NCBI RefSeq assembly: GCF_010731575.1 | Contig: NZ_AP022617.1 | Span: 1,116,001 to 1,180,000, forward strand | Direction of reading: 5' to 3' | Length of the DNA: 64,000 nt | From: Mycolicibacterium monacense | GTDB taxonomy: Bacteria; Actinomycetota; Actinomycetes; Mycobacteriales; Mycobacteriaceae | Part shown: positions 27,894-37,251 of the stretch, piece after piece | How positions within the stretch are numbered: the stretch's first letter is position 1 | How the letters are laid out: every line of letters begins with the position of its first letter | Translations under genes and position numbers: made by a program | Notes under the pieces: model-generated | Told to the model about the DNA's origin: nothing | What the model saw: the letters and a program-made list of their open reading frames with translations, nothing else | Databases searched by the model: none

Positions 27894-28597
27894 GACTGGT
27901 GCAGCCCGCATTCGATCTTGTTCAGGCCCTGCCAGCGCCCGCTGCGCGGATCGGCGCCCTCGATCGGCTTGGCCGTGCACGGTGCGCAACCGATCGACGG
28001 GTAACCCTCGTCGACCAGCGGGTTGACCAGCACGCCGTTGGCGGCGATGTAGGCCTGCATGTCGTCGTCCGACCATGCCGCGATCGGGTTGATCTTGACC
28101 AGGCCGAACGCCCTGTCCCAGCTGATCAGCGGTGCGTTGGCCCGGGTGGGGGCCTCGACGCGGCGGATGCCGGTGACCCAGGCCGAATAACCGCTCAGCG
28201 CCTTGGTCAGCGGTTCGACCTTGCGCAGACGGCAGCACTCGTTCGGCTCGCGGGCGAACAGGTCCTTGCCGAGCAGCGCCTCCTGTTCGGCGACGGTCCG
28301 CTCGGGGGTGACGTTGACGACGTTCACGTCGTACACCGCCTGCACCGCATCGCGGGTGCCGATGGTCTCCGCGAAGTGGTAGCCGGTGTCGAGGAACAGC
28401 ACGTCCACACCGGGCCGGACCTTCGCCGCCATGTCGACCAGCACCGCGTCCTGCATGTTCGACGCCACCACGTAGTTGCCGGAGAAGTTCTCGTCGGTCC
28501 AGCGCAGCAGGTCGATCGCCGACGCGTTCGGGCCGAGTTCGGCCGCGCCGCGCTCCGCCAGTTGCTGCAGGTCGATATCCGACATCACATCCGTCAC
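27890..28597 (-). CDS. cysH: Adenylylsulfate (APS) reductase CysH
   Basis: The 235-residue enzyme reduces APS to sulfite with thioredoxin. It has the phosphoadenosine phosphosulfate reductase fold (VLFLDTGYHFAETIGTRD) and the cysteine pairs NECCRLRKVEPL and IGCAPCT that hold the 4Fe-4S cluster, marking it as an APS rather than PAPS reductase. The catalytic cysteine is in the C-terminal KIECGLHQS. The GTG start overlaps the sirA stop (GTGA), so it is the second gene in the sirA-cysH-chelatase operon. Confidence 0.95.
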   Translation of the reverse strand: MTDVMSDIDLQQLAERGAAELGPNASAIDLLRWTDENFSGNYVVASNMQDAVLVDMAAKVRPGVDVLFLDTGYHFAETIGTRDAVQAVYDVNVVNVTPERTVAEQEALLGKDLFAREPNECCRLRKVEPLTKALSGYSAWVTGIRRVEAPTRANAPLISWDRAFGLVKINPIAAWSDDDMQAYIAANGVLVNPLVDEGYPSIGCAPCTAKPIEGADPRSGRWQGLNKIECGLHQS

Positions 28598-30276
28598 CGC
28601 AAGTCCGCCTCGTCTGCTCGTAGGGCCCACGTTGCGAAACGCTCGCCGTCCTCGCGTTGTTTCACGAAGTTGCGAACCACCCGCTCGATGTAGTCGCCGA
28701 GTTCGGTCGCGAGCACCTTGTGCTGGCGCAGCTTGCGGCCGAAACCGCTGTCCAGCCCGAGGCTGCCGCCCAGGTGGACCTGGAAGCCCTCTTCGGGGCC
28801 GTCCCCGTCGTCCACCATCTGGCCCTTGAACCCGATGTCGGCGACCTGGATACGGGCGCACGAGTTCGGGCAGCCGTTGATGTTGATCGTCACCGGCACG
28901 TCGAGCTGGGCGTTGATGTCCTCGAGGCGCTTCTCGAGCTCGGGCACCAGCACCTGCGAGCGGCTCCTGGTCTCGGCGAAGCTGAGCTTGCAGAACTCGA
29001 TTCCCGTGCACGCCATCAGGTTTCGCCGCCAGTGCGACGGGGTCGACGGCAGGCCCAACGCGTCCAGCCCGGCCCGCAGCTCGTCGAGCTTCTCATCGGG
29101 CACGTCCAGCACGATCAGCTTCTGGTACGGCGTGAACCGGATCCGGTCGCTGCCCGCGGCCTCGGCCAGGTCGGCGACCTTGCTCAAGATGGTCCCCGAG
29201 ACGCGGCCGGCGATGGGGGCGACGCCGACGGCGTTGAGACCGTTCTTGAGCTTCTGCACCCCCACGTGGTCGATCGGACGGGTCACGGGGTCGGGCGCGG
29301 GTCCATCGATGAGCGGGCGCTTGAGGTACTCCGTCTCGAGAACCTGGCGGAATTTCTCTACGCCCCAGTCCTTGATCAGGAACTTCAGCCGGGCCTTGGA
29401 GCGCAGGCGCCGGTATCCGTAGTCGCGGAAGACGCTGACGACGCCCTCCCAGACGTCGGGCACCTCATCGAGCGGAACCCAGGCCCCGACGCGCTGGCCC
29501 AGCATCGGGTTGGTGGACAGCCCGCCGCCGACCCACAGGTCGAAGCCGGGGCCGTGCTCGGGATGCACCACACCGATGAACGCGACGTCGTTGACCTCGT
29601 GCACGACGTCCTGCAGACCGGAGATCGCGGTCTTGAACTTGCGCGGCAGGTTGGAGTACTCCGGCTTGCCGATGTAGCGCTTGACGATCTCGTCGACCGC
29701 GGGCGTGCCGTCGATCACCTCGTCGAGGGACTCACCGGCCAGCGGCGAACCGAGCACGACGCGGGGGCAGTCGCCGCACGCCTCTGTGGTCTGCAACCCC
29801 ACCTCGTCGAGCCGGCGCCAGATCTCCGGCATGTTCCTGACGTCGATCCAGTGGTACTGGACGTTCTGCCGGTCGGAGATGTCGGCGGTGTCCCTGGCGA
29901 ACTCGGTGGAGATCTCACCGAGGGTGCGCAGCGCCTTCGCGGTCAGCGCACCGCCGTCGCTGCGGACCCGCAGCATGAAGTACTCGTCTTCGAGCATGTC
30001 GGTGTTCTCGTCACCGGTCCACGTGCCGTCGAAGCCGGGCTTGCGTTGGGTGTAGAGGCCCCACCAGCGGAAGCGGCCGCGCAGGTCGCCCTTGTCGATC
30101 GTGTCGAAGCCGCCGGGGGCGTAGATGTTCTCGATCCGCTCCCGCACGTTGAGCGGGTTGTCGTCCTTCTTGGACTGTTCGTTGGCGTTGAGCGGCTCGC
30201 GGTATCCCAGTGCCCACTGTCCTTCGCCGCGCGGACGCTTCACGGGCTTGGCGGGGCGGGTCGGGGTCTCGGTCAT
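28594..30276 (-). CDS. sirA: Ferredoxin-dependent sulfite reductase (SirA/NirA)
   Basis: The 560-residue enzyme reduces sulfite to sulfide using siroheme and a 4Fe-4S cluster. The cluster cysteines are in ACTGIEFCKLSFAETR (C-x5-C) and NGCPNSCARIQ (C-x3-C); the two ferredoxin-like half domains and FTPYQKLIVLDVPDE are also seen. It was once called NirA in mycobacteria but acts on sulfite. The ATG follows AAGGAG, which lies in the 3' arm of a hairpin (30284-30301), and a cysteine-run ORF lies upstream; together these suggest cysteine-responsive control. Confidence 0.95.
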   Translation of the reverse strand: MTETPTRPAKPVKRPRGEGQWALGYREPLNANEQSKKDDNPLNVRERIENIYAPGGFDTIDKGDLRGRFRWWGLYTQRKPGFDGTWTGDENTDMLEDEYFMLRVRSDGGALTAKALRTLGEISTEFARDTADISDRQNVQYHWIDVRNMPEIWRRLDEVGLQTTEACGDCPRVVLGSPLAGESLDEVIDGTPAVDEIVKRYIGKPEYSNLPRKFKTAISGLQDVVHEVNDVAFIGVVHPEHGPGFDLWVGGGLSTNPMLGQRVGAWVPLDEVPDVWEGVVSVFRDYGYRRLRSKARLKFLIKDWGVEKFRQVLETEYLKRPLIDGPAPDPVTRPIDHVGVQKLKNGLNAVGVAPIAGRVSGTILSKVADLAEAAGSDRIRFTPYQKLIVLDVPDEKLDELRAGLDALGLPSTPSHWRRNLMACTGIEFCKLSFAETRSRSQVLVPELEKRLEDINAQLDVPVTININGCPNSCARIQVADIGFKGQMVDDGDGPEEGFQVHLGGSLGLDSGFGRKLRQHKVLATELGDYIERVVRNFVKQREDGERFATWALRADEADLR

Positions 30277-30283
30277 GGGGTCT

Positions 30284-30301
30284 GGCTCCTTGCTGGGAGC
30301 C
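30284..30301 (-). promoter_or_regulatory. Hairpin that buries the sirA ribosome binding site
   Basis: On the minus strand GGCTCCCAGCAAGGAGCC forms a perfect 6-base stem (GGCTCC with GGAGCC) and 6-base loop. The 3' arm contains GGAG of the sirA Shine-Dalgarno sequence, 8 bases before the ATG. Combined with the polycysteine ORF upstream, it is a likely switch that keeps sirA off until translation through the leader opens it. Confidence 0.55.
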
Positions 30302-30400
30302 GGCGTTGGGACCGCGCTGAATCACCGGGGGGCTGTCCGGCGGCGCAGATCCGGCGGCCAGCTGTACGTGCGGGGTGGGCTGGGTCCTAGATCAGGCGCG

Positions 30401-30454
30401 TCAAGGCAGACAACAAGAAGTACAAACGCGCTTGAAGTCCACATGCCGACGCAC
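30401..30454 (-). CDS. Polycysteine attenuator ORF upstream of sirA
   Basis: A 17-codon ORF starting with GTG encodes MRRHVDFKRVCTSCCLP. Three cysteines in a CTSCC cluster just before the stop match the leaderless cysteine-responsive short ORFs described upstream of sulfite-reductase and other sulfur genes in mycobacteria. It ends 124 bases before sirA. A second GTG immediately upstream could also be the start. I do not see a clear TANNNT -10 right before it, so the exact transcript start is open. Confidence 0.72.
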   Translation of the reverse strand: MRRHVDFKRVCTSCCLP

Positions 30455-30633
30455 CACCAGCGAGATGCGGGTGTTGAGGGCCGGCGCGGCAGTCACCCGG
30501 CCATTGTGCCACGAACTGCCGCACCTGCCCTAACCGGGCCATATTTGCGCTCGCGGTGAGCAAAAGTCGCCCCAGGCCCCGCGGATCGGCCGCGGGATTA
30601 CGCCATCTGACGTCGCGCTGGGACGATGGAGAG

Positions 30634-31812
30634 GTGAGCCTCCGAACCGCCCCCGTACGCGCGCCGGAACTGGCCGCCACCGCGGGTCGGCCGTTCGGCC
30701 TCTACATCCACGTCCCGTTCTGCGCGACCCGCTGCGGCTACTGCGACTTCAACACCTACACCCCCGCGGAGGCGGGCGGCGCCAACCCCGAGGGCTGGCT
30801 GGTCGCGATGCGCCAAGAGTTGGCGCTCGCGGCCCGGACGTTGGGGACGCCGCCGCCGGTGCGGACCGTCTTCGTCGGCGGTGGCACCCCGTCGCTGCTG
30901 GGCGGTGCGGGCCTGACCGCGGTGCTGGCCGCGGTGCGCGAGCACTTCGAACTGGCGCCCGGCGCCGAGGTCACCACTGAGGCCAACCCGGAGTCGTCGG
31001 GACCCGAACTGTTCGACGCGCTGCTGGCCGCCGGCTACACCCGCGTCTCGCTCGGTATGCAGTCGACGGCCCGCCATGTCCTCAAGGTGCTCGACCGGTT
31101 GCATTCCCCCGGCCGCGCGGTGGCCGCCGCCGGAGAGGCGCGCGCAGCCGGCTTCGGGCACGTCAACCTCGACCTGATCTACGGCACGCCGGGGGAGACT
31201 GACGACGACCTGCGCCGGTCCGCCGACGCCGCGATCGGGGCGGGGGTCGACCACGTGTCGGCCTACGCGCTGGTGGTCGAGGACGGGACGGCCCTGGCCC
31301 GCCGGGTGCGGCGCGGTGAGGTGACCGCCCCCGACGACGACGTGCTGGCGGCGCGGTACGAACTGCTCGATGCGCGGCTGGGCGAGGCCGGGTTCGACTG
31401 GTACGAGGTGTCGAACTGGGCCAGGTTCGGCGGCGAGTGCCGCCACAACCTCGGCTACTGGGCCGGCGGCGAATGGTGGGGGGTCGGGCCGGGGGCGCAC
31501 GGCTTCCTGGGCGACACCCGGTGGTGGAACGTCAGGCATCCCAACGCCTATGCCACCGCGCTGGGCGACGGGGCACTGCCCGTCTCCGATTTCGAGGTGC
31601 TCGACCCGGCCGCGCGGCACACCGAGGACGTGATGCTGCGGGTGCGGCTGCGCAGCGGGCTGCCGCTGGACATGCTCACCGCCGACGAGCGGAGTCGCGT
31701 CGGCACCGTGGTGGCCGACGGCCTCGCGGTGGTCGACGGGGCGGCGCTGGTCCTCACCGACCGTGGCCGCCTGCTCGCCGACGGTGTGGTGCGCACGCTG
31801 CTCGCCGACTGA
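30634..31812 (+). CDS. hemW: Radical SAM heme chaperone HemW
   Basis: The 392-residue protein has the radical SAM motif CATRCGYCDF (CxxxCxxC, about residues 30-37) after YIHVPFC, then GGGTPSLL, TEANPESSGPELFDALLAAG and the HemW region ECRHNLGYWAGGEWWGVGPGA. Close homologues were long called HemN, but this length and the HNxxYW motif mark HemW, a heme-transfer chaperone. GTG at 30634 gives the mycobacterial N-terminus SLRTAPV; the frame is open further upstream. It precedes the PKS by 54 bases on the same strand. Confidence 0.92.
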   Translation: MSLRTAPVRAPELAATAGRPFGLYIHVPFCATRCGYCDFNTYTPAEAGGANPEGWLVAMRQELALAARTLGTPPPVRTVFVGGGTPSLLGGAGLTAVLAAVREHFELAPGAEVTTEANPESSGPELFDALLAAGYTRVSLGMQSTARHVLKVLDRLHSPGRAVAAAGEARAAGFGHVNLDLIYGTPGETDDDLRRSADAAIGAGVDHVSAYALVVEDGTALARRVRRGEVTAPDDDVLAARYELLDARLGEAGFDWYEVSNWARFGGECRHNLGYWAGGEWWGVGPGAHGFLGDTRWWNVRHPNAYATALGDGALPVSDFEVLDPAARHTEDVMLRVRLRSGLPLDMLTADERSRVGTVVADGLAVVDGAALVLTDRGRLLADGVVRTLLAD

Positions 31813-31866
31813 ATCCGACCGGAGGTGGTCGCCCCGGATCGGCGCGGCTGTGCCATCATTGCCCGC

Positions 31867-34800
31867 ATGTCGAGGGACTTAGGCAAGGCTAACCAATTGG
31901 CACCCGGCCTCCCCGAACCCGTCGCGATCGTCGGCATCGGCTGCCGGCTGGCCGGCGACATCGCGACCCCCGCGGACTTCTGGACGTTCCTGCTAGACGG
32001 GGGCAGTCGCGTGCGCGAGGTGCCCGCGGACCGCTGGGAGCCCTATCTGCGGCGCGACCCCCGCAACGCCGCGGTGCTGCGCGAGACGACGCCGTGGGGC
32101 ACCTTCCTCGACGACCTGGCCGGTTTCGACGCCGAATTCTTCGGTGTCTCACCGCGTGAAGCCGAACTGATGGATCCGCAGCAGCGACTGGCGCTCGAAG
32201 TCTCCTGGGAGGCACTCGAACACGCCGGGATTCCGCCGCGCTCGCTGGCCGGCAGCGACACCGCGGTGCTGATGGGCGTGAACTCCGACGACTACGGCAA
32301 GCTCATCATGGAGGACCTGCCGGGGATCGAGGCGTGGACCGGGATCGGCACGTCGCTGTGCGGTATCGCCAACCGCGTCTCGCACCTGCTCGATCTGCGC
32401 GGCCCCAGCGTCGCACTCGATGCGGCGTGCGCGGCCTCGCTGGTGGCCGTGCACCAGGCGTGCCAACTGCTGCGGACGGGGGAGACGTCGCTGGCGCTCG
32501 CCGGCGGTGTCAGCGCACTGATCGGGCCCGGTCTGACCCGGGTCCTCGACCAGGCGGGGGCGACCGCGCCCGACGGCCGGTGCAAGAGCTTCGACGCCGA
32601 CGCCGACGGCTACGGCCGCGGTGAGGGCGCCGCGGTCGTGGTGCTCAAGCGGTTGGCCGACGCCGTGCGGGACGGTGACCGGGTGATCGCCGTCGTCCGC
32701 GGTGGGGCGGTGGCCCAGGACGGACGCACGGTCGGCATCATGTCGCCCAACGGCGCCGCCCAGGAGGACCTGTTTCGGCGCACCTGTGCGACCTCCGGAA
32801 TCGACCCGGCGACAGTCGGATTCGTCGAGGCGCACGGGACCGGCACGCCGACCGGCGATCCGGTCGAACTCGACGCGCTCGCCGCCGTGTACGGGGCGCG
32901 GCGGGCCGACGGTGAACCGTGCCGCGTCGGATCGGTCAAACCCAACACCGGTCACCTCGAGGGCGGGGCCGGGGTGGTGGGGTTGATCAAGGCGGCGATG
33001 GCGCTGCAGCACGAGGCGATCCCCCCGACCGCCGGTGTCCGCACACTCACCCCGGCCGTGGACTGGGCGTCGAATGGACTGCGGGTTCCGACCCGGGTCG
33101 AGGCGTGGCCGCGTCGCGACGATGTCGCGCGCCGGGCCGCGGTGTGCAGCTACGGCTACGGCGGCACCATCGCCCATGTCCTGCTGGAAGAGGCGCCGGT
33201 CGCCGTACGCCCGGAGGCGGAGACGGACGCCGAACCCGTGGCCGTCCCGCTGTCGGGGCGGTCGTCCGCGCGCCTGATCCGCCACGCCGCCGCTCTCGCC
33301 GATCACCTTCGGCGGCGACCACATTCGGTGGGAGAGGTGGCCGCGACCCTGTGGGCGCGGCGCTCCCACGAACCGGTGCGCGCCGCGGTGATCGCACACG
33401 ACGGCGCCGACCTGGTGACCGGGCTCGACGCGCTCGCCGACGACCGCCCGACACCGTCGGTTCTCACCGGCAACGTACTCGCGGGTGCGGCCGACGGTGC
33501 GGTGTGGGTGTTCTCCGGACACGGATCGCACTGGCCCGGCATGGGTCGCGAACTGCTCTCGCACGAACCGGCTTTCGCGACGGTCATCGACGCGGTGGAA
33601 CCGGTGTTCGCCGACGAACTCGGGTTCTCGGCGCGTGCCGCGCTGCACAGCGGTGACCTCGGCGGAACCGATCGCGTGCAGGCGCTGACGTTCGCGATGC
33701 AGGTCGGCCTGGCCGCGGTGCTGCGCGAGCGCGGTCTGCATCCGGCCGCGGTGATCGGCCACTCCGTCGGTGAGGTGGCCGCCAACGTGGTCGCCGGTGT
33801 CTTCGACCTCGCCCACGGGGCCGCGGTGGCCTGCTACCGCGCACGGGGCTTCCGATCGGTGGCCGGCGCGGGGGCGATGGCCCTGGTCCGTCTTCCCTTC
33901 GCCGAGGCCGACCGGCGCCTGGGCGACCGCACCGATGTGGTGGCGGCGATCAGCGCCTCACCGGAGTCGACGGTCATCTCGGGCACCGTCGAAGCGGTCG
34001 AGGAGGTGTCGGCGCGCTGGACCGACGAGGGGATGACGGTGCGCCGGGTGAACACCGACGTGGCGTTCCACAGCCCGGCGATGGACGGATTGACCGCCGA
34101 ACTCGCCCGTCTCACAGCAGGTCTGGCGCCGACGAAGTCCGCCGGCGTGCCGCTGTACTCCACCGCGCTGCCCGACCCCCGGTCGACCGCACCACGCGAC
34201 CCCGGCTACTGGGTGGCCAACCTGCGTGGCCGGGTGCGCTTCGCCGAAGCCGTGACCGCCGCGGCCGAGGACGGACACCGGCTGTTCCTCGAGGTGTCGG
34301 CGCATCCGGTGGTCGCGCACTCCATCGCGGAGACGCTGGCGCACCACGCGATCGACGACCACGCGGTCGTGCCGGTGCTGCGGCGCGAACAGCCCGAGCT
34401 GCCTGCCGTCGCCGCCGCCGTCGGAGCGCTGTACTGCCACGGCGCACCGGTCGCGCACCGGGTCGAGACCGAAAAACCCTGGGCCGCAGATCTTCCCGGA
34501 ACGCAGTGGGTGCACCGGCGACACTGGCGCACGCCCGCCGCGCCCCCTGGCGGTCGCGGTGTGCACGAGCCGGATTCGCACACCCTGCTCGGCGGCCCGA
34601 TGGAGGTGACCGGGGCGGTGCCCGCACGGGTGTGGCAGACACGGCTGGACTTGTCGACGCGGCCCTACCCGGGCGACCACCCGGTGCAGGGCACCGAGAT
34701 CGTGCCCGCCGCCGTCCTGCTGAACACGTTCCTCGCCGCCGCCGGAACGGATCTGGCCGACGTGCGGTTGCGCACACCCGTGCCGCCGGGACGCGCGCGC

Positions 34801-36981
34801 GACATCCAGGTGGTGTCGCAGGACCGCTCGCTGGCCCTGGCGTCCCGGGTGGTCGACGACGGCGAGGACGCCGACGGTGGCTGGTTGACCCACTGCACCG
34901 CGCTGGCCGCGCCGGGTGGGGAACCCGCGCTGACCGTGCTCGACGAGGACGAGATCCGCGCGCGGTGTCCGGAGGTGTTGCCGTCGACTCATGTCGTGGA
35001 CACGTTGGAGACCCTCGGCGTGGCCGCGATGGGATTCGGTTGGCAGGTGCTCGACCTGCACCGCGGTGACGGTGAGCTCTTCGCGCGTGTCGCGGCCGAT
35101 GTCGACGGATCGACGCCGGCGACGTGGGCGGGACTGCTCGACGCCGCGACCTCGGCGGCCTCGACGATCTTCGACGGTCCGCCGCGACTGCGCATGCCCG
35201 CCCGGATCGAACGGGTGCACGTCCACGACAAACCACCTGCCGTCGCGCTGCTGCACGTACGCCGCCGCGATGCGGGCACCGTCACCGACGTGGTACTCGC
35301 CGAGGAGTCCGGTGCGGTCTCGGTGTCCTTGACCGGCATGGCATTCGAGGAGCTCGAGAATCCCAGCGGCCGCGACACGGCGCGGCTGTTGCACCACGTC
35401 GCGTGGCAACCGGTCGCATGGCCGGACGCCGACCTGCCTGCCGAGGTGGTGCTCGTCGGCGGGGACGCCGCTACGCGGGCCTTCGTCACCCGCGACCTCG
35501 ACGAGGCCGGTGTGCCGCACCGATCTGTCGGTCACGCAACGGAACTCGGCGCGCTCCCGAGCGGGTCGGTGGTGCTCGTGCTGCCGCGCGCCGACGAGAC
35601 ACCGCAGACGTCGGCCGAACTCGTGCTCAGCACGGTGCAGCATCTCGACGCGTCCGGTGCTCGAACCAGGTTGTGGGTGCTGACCTCCGACGTGCACGAA
35701 GGCGTCAACCCGGCGCACGCCCCGCTGTGGGGAATGGCGCGGGTGGCGGCGGCCGAACATCCACACCTGTGGGGCGGCGTGCTCGACATCACCGGGGACC
35801 GGTTGCCGGTGCGGGCGCTCGGCGCGCTGCACGGGCACGGTGTGGTGGTGGTGCGCGACGGCGTCGCGTACGCGGCGCGGTTGGCCCACGCCGGACCGGG
35901 GGAGGCGGCGCCGCTGCAGTGCTCGCCGGGCGGTACCTACCTGATCACCGGCGGCACCGGCGTGCTGGGGCTGCGGCTGGCGCAGCGCCTGGCCGACCTG
36001 GGGGCGCGGCGTCTGGTGCTGGTGTCGCGGTCTGGCATTCCCGAGCGCAGCGCATGGCGCGACCACAGCGACCGGGAAGTGGTCGCCGTGGTCTCCGCCC
36101 TCGAACAGCGGGGGGTGTCGGTGAAGGTGGCGGCCGTCGACGTCGGCGCACCCGGAGCGGCCACCGCGCTGCGGTCGGCGCTGGTCGACCTGCCGCCGGT
36201 GCGCGGAGTCATTCACGCCGCGGGCGTGGAAGCCGGTGCGCTGCTGGCCACGACGACCGCGGACGATCTCGACGCGGCGATGCGGCCGAAGGTCGCCGGG
36301 CTCAACACGCTGCACGAGCTGTTCCCGCCCGGCGAGCTGGATTGGATGGTGCTGTTCTCGTCGTGCGGCTATCTGGCGGGCTTCCCCGGCCAGGGTGCCT
36401 ACGCCTGCGGCAACGCCTACCTCGACGCCTTCGCCCGCCACCGCCGCCGCCTCGGCGACCGGACCACCAGCGTCGCGTGGACGGCGTGGCGGGGTATGGG
36501 CATGGGCTCGGCCTCCGGATTCGTCGCCGCCCAGCTCGACGCGCTCGGGATGGGCACGGTGGGACTCGACGACGCGATGCGGGCGCTGGACTCGGCGATG
36601 CGCGACGACGACCCCAACGTGGTGGTGTTGCCGGTGCTGCCGTCGGCGGCATCGGTGCCGATCCTCGCCGACGTCGCGCCCACCGAATCCGCGGAGCCGG
36701 TCGCGGACCGCGGTGACGAGGACGTCGCGGAGTGGGCGGCTCGCCAGGTGCTCACCGCGGTCTCCTCCGAACTCGGTTGCGCCGCAGATGATGTCGACCT
36801 ACGGCTGCCGTTGGTGGAGATCGGTGTCGACTCCATCATGACCGTCGCCCTGCGGCGCCGGCTGGAGAAGCAGACCGGGCTGTCGCTGCCGCCGACTCTG
36901 CTGTGGGAGTACCCGACCGCCGCGGCGGTGACCGACCGAATCACCGAACTGCTGATGGCCGAGGACTCTTCAGCCGCGTAA
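31867..36981 (+). CDS. Iterative type I polyketide synthase, 6-methylsalicylic acid synthase type
   Basis: The roughly 1704-residue protein has the domain order KS-AT-TH/DH-KR-ACP of 6-methylsalicylic acid synthases and the usual length of that class. KS: DAACAASLVAVH (Cys near 186), EAHGTGTPTGDP, NTGHLEGGAG. AT: GHSVGEVAAN (Ser near 632) with the FH motif of malonyl-specific domains in VAFHSPAMD. TH/DH: GDHPVQGTEIVPAAVLLNTF (His near 937) and WAGLLDAATSAASTIF, both close to the thioester-hydrolase domain of MSAS. KR: LITGGTGVLGLRLAQRLADL. ACP: EIGVDSIMTVALRRR (Ser near 1654). It should build an aromatic C8 acid from acetate and malonate units and release it as free acid. An IdeR box lies at its 5' end and mbtA-H downstream. 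TTG at 31897 is an alternative start. Confidence 0.85.
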   Translation: MSRDLGKANQLAPGLPEPVAIVGIGCRLAGDIATPADFWTFLLDGGSRVREVPADRWEPYLRRDPRNAAVLRETTPWGTFLDDLAGFDAEFFGVSPREAELMDPQQRLALEVSWEALEHAGIPPRSLAGSDTAVLMGVNSDDYGKLIMEDLPGIEAWTGIGTSLCGIANRVSHLLDLRGPSVALDAACAASLVAVHQACQLLRTGETSLALAGGVSALIGPGLTRVLDQAGATAPDGRCKSFDADADGYGRGEGAAVVVLKRLADAVRDGDRVIAVVRGGAVAQDGRTVGIMSPNGAAQEDLFRRTCATSGIDPATVGFVEAHGTGTPTGDPVELDALAAVYGARRADGEPCRVGSVKPNTGHLEGGAGVVGLIKAAMALQHEAIPPTAGVRTLTPAVDWASNGLRVPTRVEAWPRRDDVARRAAVCSYGYGGTIAHVLLEEAPVAVRPEAETDAEPVAVPLSGRSSARLIRHAAALADHLRRRPHSVGEVAATLWARRSHEPVRAAVIAHDGADLVTGLDALADDRPTPSVLTGNVLAGAADGAVWVFSGHGSHWPGMGRELLSHEPAFATVIDAVEPVFADELGFSARAALHSGDLGGTDRVQALTFAMQVGLAAVLRERGLHPAAVIGHSVGEVAANVVAGVFDLAHGAAVACYRARGFRSVAGAGAMALVRLPFAEADRRLGDRTDVVAAISASPESTVISGTVEAVEEVSARWTDEGMTVRRVNTDVAFHSPAMDGLTAELARLTAGLAPTKSAGVPLYSTALPDPRSTAPRDPGYWVANLRGRVRFAEAVTAAAEDGHRLFLEVSAHPVVAHSIAETLAHHAIDDHAVVPVLRREQPELPAVAAAVGALYCHGAPVAHRVETEKPWAADLPGTQWVHRRHWRTPAAPPGGRGVHEPDSHTLLGGPMEVTGAVPARVWQTRLDLSTRPYPGDHPVQGTEIVPAAVLLNTFLAAAGTDLADVRLRTPVPPGRARDIQVVSQDRSLALASRVVDDGEDADGGWLTHCTALAAPGGEPALTVLDEDEIRARCPEVLPSTHVVDTLETLGVAAMGFGWQVLDLHRGDGELFARVAADVDGSTPATWAGLLDAATSAASTIFDGPPRLRMPARIERVHVHDKPPAVALLHVRRRDAGTVTDVVLAEESGAVSVSLTGMAFEELENPSGRDTARLLHHVAWQPVAWPDADLPAEVVLVGGDAATRAFVTRDLDEAGVPHRSVGHATELGALPSGSVVLVLPRADETPQTSAELVLSTVQHLDASGARTRLWVLTSDVHEGVNPAHAPLWGMARVAAAEHPHLWGGVLDITGDRLPVRALGALHGHGVVVVRDGVAYAARLAHAGPGEAAPLQCSPGGTYLITGGTGVLGLRLAQRLADLGARRLVLVSRSGIPERSAWRDHSDREVVAVVSALEQRGVSVKVAAVDVGAPGAATALRSALVDLPPVRGVIHAAGVEAGALLATTTADDLDAAMRPKVAGLNTLHELFPPGELDWMVLFSSCGYLAGFPGQGAYACGNAYLDAFARHRRRLGDRTTSVAWTAWRGMGMGSASGFVAAQLDALGMGTVGLDDAMRALDSAMRDDDPNVVVLPVLPSAASVPILADVAPTESAEPVADRGDEDVAEWAARQVLTAVSSELGCAADDVDLRLPLVEIGVDSIMTVALRRRLEKQTGLSLPPTLLWEYPTAAAVTDRITELLMAEDSSAA
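31878..31896. promoter_or_regulatory. IdeR iron box at the 5' end of the PKS gene
   Basis: TTAGGCAAGGCTAACCAAT matches 15 of 19 positions of the mycobacterial IdeR consensus TTAGGTTAGSCTAACCTAA, including the complete core TTAGG and GGCTAACC. It lies 11 bases inside the frame that begins at ATG 31867. If the transcript starts at that ATG (CATCAT seven bases upstream is a weak -10), the box would cover +12 to +30; otherwise translation starts at TTG 31897 just after the box. Confidence 0.75.
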
Positions 36982-37251
36982 TAAGCAGGGTTGTTCGTCC
37001 GGGTTCGGGTGGCCACTCGTTATGGCGGCCCACAGATCCACGGAAGGACAACCTGCAGGCGTCAATCGAAGTGAGCGTCAAAGCGACGCCGCACCACGCT
37101 GTCTGTCGGAATCGCATTAACTTTCAGAGGATTTCAGTTCGGCTAAACGTATGGCTGTGGTGGTGTTCCCTTGAGTCAGCGGCTGTGCAGCAAGGGCCTC
37201 ACCCGTCGCGATGTCATGCGGTGCGGGTGCGGTGGCGACGATCTGCGGCGC
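36982..37251. other. Intergenic stretch between PKS and HNH gene
   Basis: A 270-base gap with no credible ORF, terminator or operator that I can identify; base composition is less GC-rich than the flanks between about 37080 and 37160. It lies between the convergent 3' ends of the PKS and the HNH endonuclease gene. Confidence 0.5.

Larger units (their letters stand above)
30277..30633. other. Divergent intergenic region sirA/hemW
   Basis: This 357-base gap carries the sirA leader (short ORF and hairpin, listed separately). The part nearest hemW (about 30455-30633) must hold the promoters for both directions, but I see no convincing -10/-35 pair or operator in it. Confidence 0.6.

Noticed and set aside
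33958-36441. 827-codon open frame antisense to the PKS
   Set aside because: Shadow of the PKS codons; no protein-like domains or ribosome binding site.
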